A stretch of DNA of 9,429 bases, from positions 1-9,429 of the forward strand of contig DEZB01000004.1 in assembly GCA_002364735.1 (NCBI GenBank). The letters are read 5' to 3'. Positions within the stretch are counted from its first letter, which is position 1. Each line of letters opens with the position of its first letter. Under the pieces are notes generated by a model that did no database searches, was not told where the DNA came from, and worked only from the letters and a program-made list of their open reading frames with translations. A program made the position numbers and the translations under genes. The DNA comes from Bacteroidales bacterium UBA3143 (lineage in GTDB: Bacteria; Bacteroidota; Bacteroidia; Bacteroidales; Dysgonomonadaceae). Below are positions 6,005-9,429 of the stretch, one piece after another.

Positions 6005-7984
6005 ATGGATAAAAATACTATTATTGGATTTCTTCTTATAGCTGCTGTGATGATCGTGTTTATGATCTCTCAGCGACCTGATGCCGATCAAATAGCGCAG
6101 CGCGAAAGAATGCAAGACTCCATCCAGCAAGTAGAAAATGAGCGTGCTAAGATAAAAGCAGCAGAAATGAATTCCACTGAATCTGGAAAAACTGTAGCTG
6201 ATTCTTCTGACGTGCTCAATGATTTTTTTGCAAAAGAAAAATCTTTTATTGAACAAGATACAACCGTTTCTGCAATAGATGATAAAGATATTCAGACAGA
6301 TTCAACCCAATCATTAGCTATGCGTAATAGCAAACCCGAAGAGTTTGTCACTATTGAAAACGAAGACCTTCGTTTAAAAGTTTCAACTAAAGGTGGATGG
6401 ATGCACTCTGCTGAATTAGTAGATTTCAAAAGATACGACAAAGACACACTTTTTCTCTTCAAAGGAGATGAAGCTCGTTTTAATTTAGAACTCTTCAATA
6501 AACGAAGTGTTAGGTTAAACACCGAATCTGAAACATTCACACCTATCTTATCTGATAATGGTAAAACGTTAACCATGCGTTTAGGTTACACGGACGATCA
6601 ATTTGTTGATTTTATCTACACGCTTCCTAAATCTGGCTATCTTATTAGTTTTGACATTCGTGTTAATGGTATGGCAAATGATTTGCATGCCGAAAGTCTT
6701 CAAAACTTTCGTCTCAAGTGGGATCAAAAGTTGCGCCAACAAGAAAAGGGCAAAAGTTTTGAAAACAGATACGCAACCATTCATTATAAATACGCAGGAA
6801 TGGATGTTAAAAAGATGTCTGAAAACAAAGATAAAACTGAGGAATACACTGAGCCCATTCATTGGTTTGCATACAAAGATCAATTTTTCACCTCTACATT
6901 TATAGCTGATAAACCTTTCCGCAATACTATTCTTTCAGTTAAAAATGTAAACGAAGATAATTTTCTTAAAGATTATAGTGCTGAAATGTGGGCGCCTGTT
7001 TCTGTTGACGAATCAGGTCAATTGTATGCTGGTTTTCGGTATTATTTAGGTCCTGTGCATTATACATCTATGAAGAAGTTGAATCAAAATGTTGAGAAAG
7101 ATCAACAACTTCATTTAGAGCAAATGGTTAACTTAGGATGGAATTGGTTGAGCTGGATTAATAAGTTTTTTGTAATTCCGATATTCAATTTCTTCTTATC
7201 GATGGGTTGGGGCATGGGTTTGATTATTTTTCTTTTGACGCTACTTGTTAAATTGATTATATCTCCCCTTACATTTAAGTCTTATAAGTCTTCTGCAAAA
7301 ATGCGGGTGTTGAAACCACAGGTGCAAGAAATTGAAGCCAAGTATCCTGGACAAGATAAAGCAGTGGAGCGACAAAAAGCAACAATGGCGCTTTACAGTA
7401 AAGCAGGGGCCAGCCCAATGAGTGGATGTTTGCCTATGTTATTGCAATCTCCTATTCTTATTGCACTCTTTTGGTTCTTTCCATCAGCTATTGAATTACG
7501 TCAGCAAAGTTTTCTTTGGGCCGAAGATTTATCCACTTATGATGCCATTATTACATGGGGTGGTAATATTCCATTAATATCAAAATATTTGGGCAATCAC
7601 TTAAGTCTTTTCTGTTTGTTGATGACCGCTACCAATATTATATATGCTAAATTTAATATGGATGCAACCAATACAGGGGGGTCGCAACAAATGGCTGGAA
7701 TGAAGTTTATGCCTTACATGATGTCATTCATGATGCTGTTTTTCTTTAATTCATATCCTTCTGGTTTAAGCTACTACTATTTCATCTCCACCTTAATAAC
7801 AATTCTTCTTACTTTATCTTTCCGTAAGTTAGTAAACGAAGATAAACTCTTGGCTCAATTAGAAGCAAATAAACGTAAACCGAAGAAGAAATCAGGATTT
7901 ATGGAAAGATTAGAGCAAGCGCAGAAAATGCAAGAACAACAAGCGCGTCAACGAGCTAAAGAGAACTCAAAAAAAAGGAGATAA
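6005..7984 (+). CDS. yidC: Membrane protein insertase YidC
   Basis: A 659-residue Oxa1/YidC/Alb3-family insertase that places proteins in the inner membrane, alone or with SecYEG. TM1 is at 4-22 (NTIIGFLLIAAVMIVFMIS). An acidic, low-complexity linker follows to about 112, then the large periplasmic beta domain (about 113-370) found in Gram-negative YidC. The conserved 60KD_IMP core (about 388-608) has helices at about 389-424, 474-495, 530-548 and 570-606. Its hallmarks are PLTFKSYKSSAKM (421-433), SGCLPMLLQSPI (473-484) and YPSGLSYYY (584-592). The hydrophilic-groove position equivalent to E. coli R366 is a lysine, K416 (LLVKLIISPLT). Residues 621-659 form a strongly basic tail with 15 Lys/Arg among 39 residues, as in YidC proteins thought to bind ribosomes directly. 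The ATG places TM1 right at the N-terminus. It is followed by a strong terminator. Confidence 0.98.
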   Translation: MDKNTIIGFLLIAAVMIVFMISQRPDADQIAQRERMQDSIQQVENERAKIKAAEMNSTESGKTVADSSDVLNDFFAKEKSFIEQDTTVSAIDDKDIQTDSTQSLAMRNSKPEEFVTIENEDLRLKVSTKGGWMHSAELVDFKRYDKDTLFLFKGDEARFNLELFNKRSVRLNTESETFTPILSDNGKTLTMRLGYTDDQFVDFIYTLPKSGYLISFDIRVNGMANDLHAESLQNFRLKWDQKLRQQEKGKSFENRYATIHYKYAGMDVKKMSENKDKTEEYTEPIHWFAYKDQFFTSTFIADKPFRNTILSVKNVNEDNFLKDYSAEMWAPVSVDESGQLYAGFRYYLGPVHYTSMKKLNQNVEKDQQLHLEQMVNLGWNWLSWINKFFVIPIFNFFLSMGWGMGLIIFLLTLLVKLIISPLTFKSYKSSAKMRVLKPQVQEIEAKYPGQDKAVERQKATMALYSKAGASPMSGCLPMLLQSPILIALFWFFPSAIELRQQSFLWAEDLSTYDAIITWGGNIPLISKYLGNHLSLFCLLMTATNIIYAKFNMDATNTGGSQQMAGMKFMPYMMSFMMLFFFNSYPSGLSYYYFISTLITILLTLSFRKLVNEDKLLAQLEANKRKPKKKSGFMERLEQAQKMQEQQARQRAKENSKKRR

Positions 7985-8013
7985 TTTAGATGCGCTTTCT
8001 ATGATATTAAAAC

Positions 8014-8048
8014 AAACCGAGGTTAAGACATTTGATCTCGGTTTTTTT
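8014..8048 (+). terminator. Intrinsic terminator of yidC
   Basis: AAACCGAG (8014-8021) pairs perfectly with CTCGGTTT (8037-8044). The stem can extend inward by three weaker pairs, and a 7-T run (8042-8048) follows. It lies 29 nt after the yidC stop codon and is a canonical rho-independent terminator. Confidence 0.9.
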
Positions 8049-8143
8049 GTATATTAAATCCAGAGATGATAACTTCTCAAAAACAATCAAGGTTACAATA
8101 AACTTGTATTCGTGCGAATGACAGTATTAACGTAAAAAGATTT

Positions 8144-8177
8144 AAAAGATAATGCTGGGTAAATGAACTTATCTTTT
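8144..8177 (+). other. AT-rich inverted repeat upstream of the acidic-protein promoter
   Basis: AAAAGATAA (8144-8152) and TTATCTTTT (8169-8177) are perfect 9-bp inverted arms around a 16-nt spacer. The element lies between the yidC terminator and the promoter at 8184, so it would not be in the leader of the next mRNA. It could be a weak second terminator or a regulator site. A short palindrome, ATTCG-TG-CGAAT (8108-8119), lies upstream in the same gap. The rest of 7985-8235 holds no gene that I can see. Confidence 0.35.
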
Positions 8178-8183
8178 TATTAT

Positions 8184-8215
8184 TTGTTTTAACCGCATAG
8201 ACTATTTTACATTTT
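8184..8215 (+). promoter_or_regulatory. Candidate promoter for the acidic protein gene
   Basis: TTG at 8184-8186, a 21-nt spacer, then TACATTTT (8208-8215), which is TAnnTTTG with only the last base different. The spacer length equals that of the promoter at 2309-2340. The predicted start point near 8222 leaves a leader of about 14 nt before the ATG at 8236. Confidence 0.5.
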
Positions 8216-8235
8216 ACATATAAATAGAATTAGTT

Positions 8236-8565
8236 ATGAGTGATAAGAATAATGTTTTAGAATATGATGAAGATGATTCTGTAAAATTTATTCAGAGCAA
8301 TATGCCGGATGAATTGAAAGGACAGTTGACAAGTGATGACATAAATTATCTTGTTGATTTAATTTATGAATATTACGAGGACAAAGGTTTTCTGAATGAA
8401 GATACTGACGATAATGTAGAAATTGACGAAGAAGAATTAATTAACTACGTTATTAAGAATGCAAAATCAGATAATATTAAAGAATACACATCAGAACAAG
8501 TGGAAGCGGTAATTGATGGAGAATTATCTTATTGTGAAACACTTGACCCAGATGCTGAAGAGTAA
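8236..8565 (+). CDS. Small acidic protein of unknown function
   Basis: A 109-residue protein with 34 Asp/Glu, 7 Lys and no Arg, giving a very negative charge. It has no signal peptide or membrane segment, so it is probably cytoplasmic. The middle (about 32-54, LTSDDINYLVDLIYEYYEDKGF) and the region around 66-94 (IDEEELINYVIKNAKSDNI, then SEQVEAVIDGEL) look like short amphipathic helices with evenly spaced hydrophobic residues, so a compact helical domain is more likely than pure disorder. I recall similar short acidic proteins as conserved hypotheticals in other Bacteroidota, but I cannot name a characterised family. A single cysteine lies near the C-terminus. It has its own candidate promoter and is followed after 43 nt by the OmpA-domain lipoprotein gene with no terminator between them, so cotranscription is likely. 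Length, composition and context support a real gene; the function is unknown. Confidence 0.8.
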   Translation: MSDKNNVLEYDEDDSVKFIQSNMPDELKGQLTSDDINYLVDLIYEYYEDKGFLNEDTDDNVEIDEEELINYVIKNAKSDNIKEYTSEQVEAVIDGELSYCETLDPDAEE

Positions 8566-8608
8566 AAAATAAATTTTATATTAAATAAAAAACAATCAAT
8601 TATTAGTT

Positions 8609-9283
8609 ATGAGAAAATCAACTTTATTTTCCACTATTTTACTTAGTGGAGTTTTAGTTTTGTCAGGTTGCGGAGCAAGCAACACAGTAAAAGGTGGAGG
8701 TATTGGAACAGGTGCTGGTGCAGCAGTTGGAGCAGGCGTAGGGTCTGTAATCGGCGGCGGTAAAGGTGCAGCATGGGGTGCAGGCATTGGTGCTGTGCTT
8801 GGTGGAACTGCTGGTGCTATCATCGGCAACAAAATGGATAAGCAAAAGGCAGAATTGGAAGCCATAGAAGGCGCACAAGTTGAGTCTGTAAATGAAGGAG
8901 AAGCAATAAAAGTAACTTTTGAGTCAGGTATTTTATATGCAACTAACTCAAGCACTTTAAATGCAGCTTCACGTTCATCTTTAGATAAATTTGCTACCTC
9001 TTTGCAAAACAATCCCGATACAGAAGTTAGAATTTACGGTCACACTGACAGTACAGGTAGTGATGCCATTAATAGTCCCCTTTCTCAACGTAGAGCAGAA
9101 TCTGTTTACAACTATTTGTTATCAAAAGGAGTAAGTGGTAATAGAATAGAATCACAAGGTTTTGGTTCTTCACAACCTATTGCAGACAATAGTACCGTAG
9201 CTGGAAGAAGCCAAAATAGAAGAGTTGAAGTTTTTATTCTTCCTAACGCTAAAATGATTCAAGACGCGAAAGAAGGAAAGTAA
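8609..9283 (+). CDS. Glycine-zipper / OmpA-domain outer-membrane lipoprotein
   Basis: A 224-residue lipoprotein resembling E. coli YiaD in layout. Residues 1-20 are a lipoprotein signal with lipobox LSGC and lipidated C21. Residues 29-74 are a Gly/Ala-rich glycine-zipper segment that may insert in or oligomerise at a membrane. A short charged helix (75-88) leads to an OmpA-like peptidoglycan-binding domain (about 98-212). That domain has D147 in YGHTDSTGSD and R162 in LSQRRAESV, spaced 15 residues apart as in the diaminopimelate-binding Asp/Arg pair of OmpA proteins, and ends NRRVEVFI. The likely role is non-covalent anchoring of the outer membrane to peptidoglycan. It probably shares a transcript with the acidic protein. 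A weak promoter-like TTG with TAAATTTT (8570-8577) and a 24-nt spacer could also drive it alone. A strong terminator follows. The antisense reading frames here are artefacts of the Gly/Ala codons. Confidence 0.93.
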   Translation: MRKSTLFSTILLSGVLVLSGCGASNTVKGGGIGTGAGAAVGAGVGSVIGGGKGAAWGAGIGAVLGGTAGAIIGNKMDKQKAELEAIEGAQVESVNEGEAIKVTFESGILYATNSSTLNAASRSSLDKFATSLQNNPDTEVRIYGHTDSTGSDAINSPLSQRRAESVYNYLLSKGVSGNRIESQGFGSSQPIADNSTVAGRSQNRRVEVFILPNAKMIQDAKEGK

Positions 9284-9306
9284 TTATTAATAGAAACAAT
9301 TAAAAG

Positions 9307-9346
9307 AAAGTCATTCCGTGGTTTAACCATAGAATGACTTTTTTTT
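9307..9346 (+). terminator. Intrinsic terminator after the OmpA lipoprotein gene
   Basis: AAAGTCATTC (9307-9316) pairs perfectly with GAATGACTTT (9332-9341). One mismatch and a G-T pair lead to an inner TGGT/ACCA stem with a 3-nt loop. Eight T residues (9339-9346) follow. On the minus strand the same hairpin ends in a T-rich segment too, so it could serve a convergent gene from the right. Confidence 0.92.
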
Positions 9347-9351
9347 GGTAC

Positions 9352-9429
9352 CTATTGTGTATGATATTTAATGGAGTGGTGAAAGTTCTCAATAGTGTTT
9401 GTTGTAGTGTAAGCATCCCAATTTTGCCG
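9352..9429 (-). CDS. Possible 3' end of a convergent gene (partial)
   Basis: On the minus strand a frame is open from the window edge to a TAG at 9352-9354, giving 25 residues that include WDAYTTTNTIENFHHSIKYH. The stop lies just beyond the hairpin at 9307-9346, the expected place for a convergent gene sharing a terminator. The TTN-x-IE pattern loosely recalls a motif near the C-terminus of Mutator/IS256-type transposases, but the fragment is too short to assign and those proteins usually continue further. Another minus-strand frame is also open here but runs through the terminator. Confidence 0.3.
   Translation of the reverse strand, partial: RQNWDAYTTTNTIENFHHSIKYHTQ

Noticed and set aside
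5984..6905. Several reading frames on both strands inside the first part of yidC.
   Set aside because: All overlap the intact YidC coding sequence and lack independent start signals or family motifs.
8708..8831. The Gly/Ala-rich stretch as a tandem DNA repeat.
   Set aside because: The repetition is at the level of glycine-zipper residues; the codons vary and no fixed repeat unit is seen.
8596..9012. Minus-strand Pro/Ala-rich and Cys/Thr-rich frames across the OmpA lipoprotein gene.
   Set aside because: They are the antisense of the Gly/Ala-rich zipper codons, which keep those frames open by composition alone.

Overview
The window looks like a chromosomal housekeeping segment from a member of the Bacteroidota. 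The DNA is AT-rich and no start codon is preceded by a convincing Shine-Dalgarno sequence. Several intergenic regions carry the Bacteroidota-type -7 promoter motif TAnnTTTG. The protein families also fit that phylum: a long-tailed YidC directly downstream of PyrG, an FtsE with the Walker A form GRVGSGKST, a TlpA-type thiol lipoprotein and an OmpA-domain lipoprotein. I cannot assign the organism below phylum level.

Layout. Positions 63-1775 (minus strand) encode an exported S41 C-terminal processing protease. It is divergent from a plus-strand run that begins with a VanZ-family membrane protein (1940-2326). The gap between them holds a tandem direct repeat with a 21-bp period. A good promoter at 2309-2340 then starts a probable operon: a TlpA-like thioredoxin lipoprotein (2362-2955), a DUF4870 membrane protein with an N-terminal SHOCT-like segment (2990-3457) and an FtsE-like ABC ATPase (3462-4187). 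Two hairpins and a T-tract separate this operon from pyrG (4339-5943, GTG start), which is followed by yidC (6005-7984). A clear intrinsic terminator at 8014-8048 closes that unit. A further promoter leads into a strongly acidic protein of unknown function (8236-8565) and a glycine-zipper/OmpA-domain lipoprotein (8609-9283). That pair ends at a strong hairpin terminator (9307-9346). The last 78 bases stay open on the minus strand and may be the 3' end of a convergent gene.

How the genes relate. Most products act at the cell envelope: membrane-protein insertion (YidC), a septal or envelope ABC ATPase (FtsE), periplasmic proteolysis (S41 protease), periplasmic thiol chemistry (TlpA-like), and outer-membrane/peptidoglycan anchoring (OmpA lipoprotein). 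PyrG supplies CTP, which is needed for RNA and for phospholipid synthesis. I see no transfer signature, CRISPR array, tRNA, rRNA or complete mobile element. I also see nothing amounting to a new multi-gene system. The points worth a second look are small: the tandem repeat upstream of vanZ, residue substitutions in TlpA and YidC, the hairpins around pyrG, the unknown acidic protein, and the open reading frame at the right edge.
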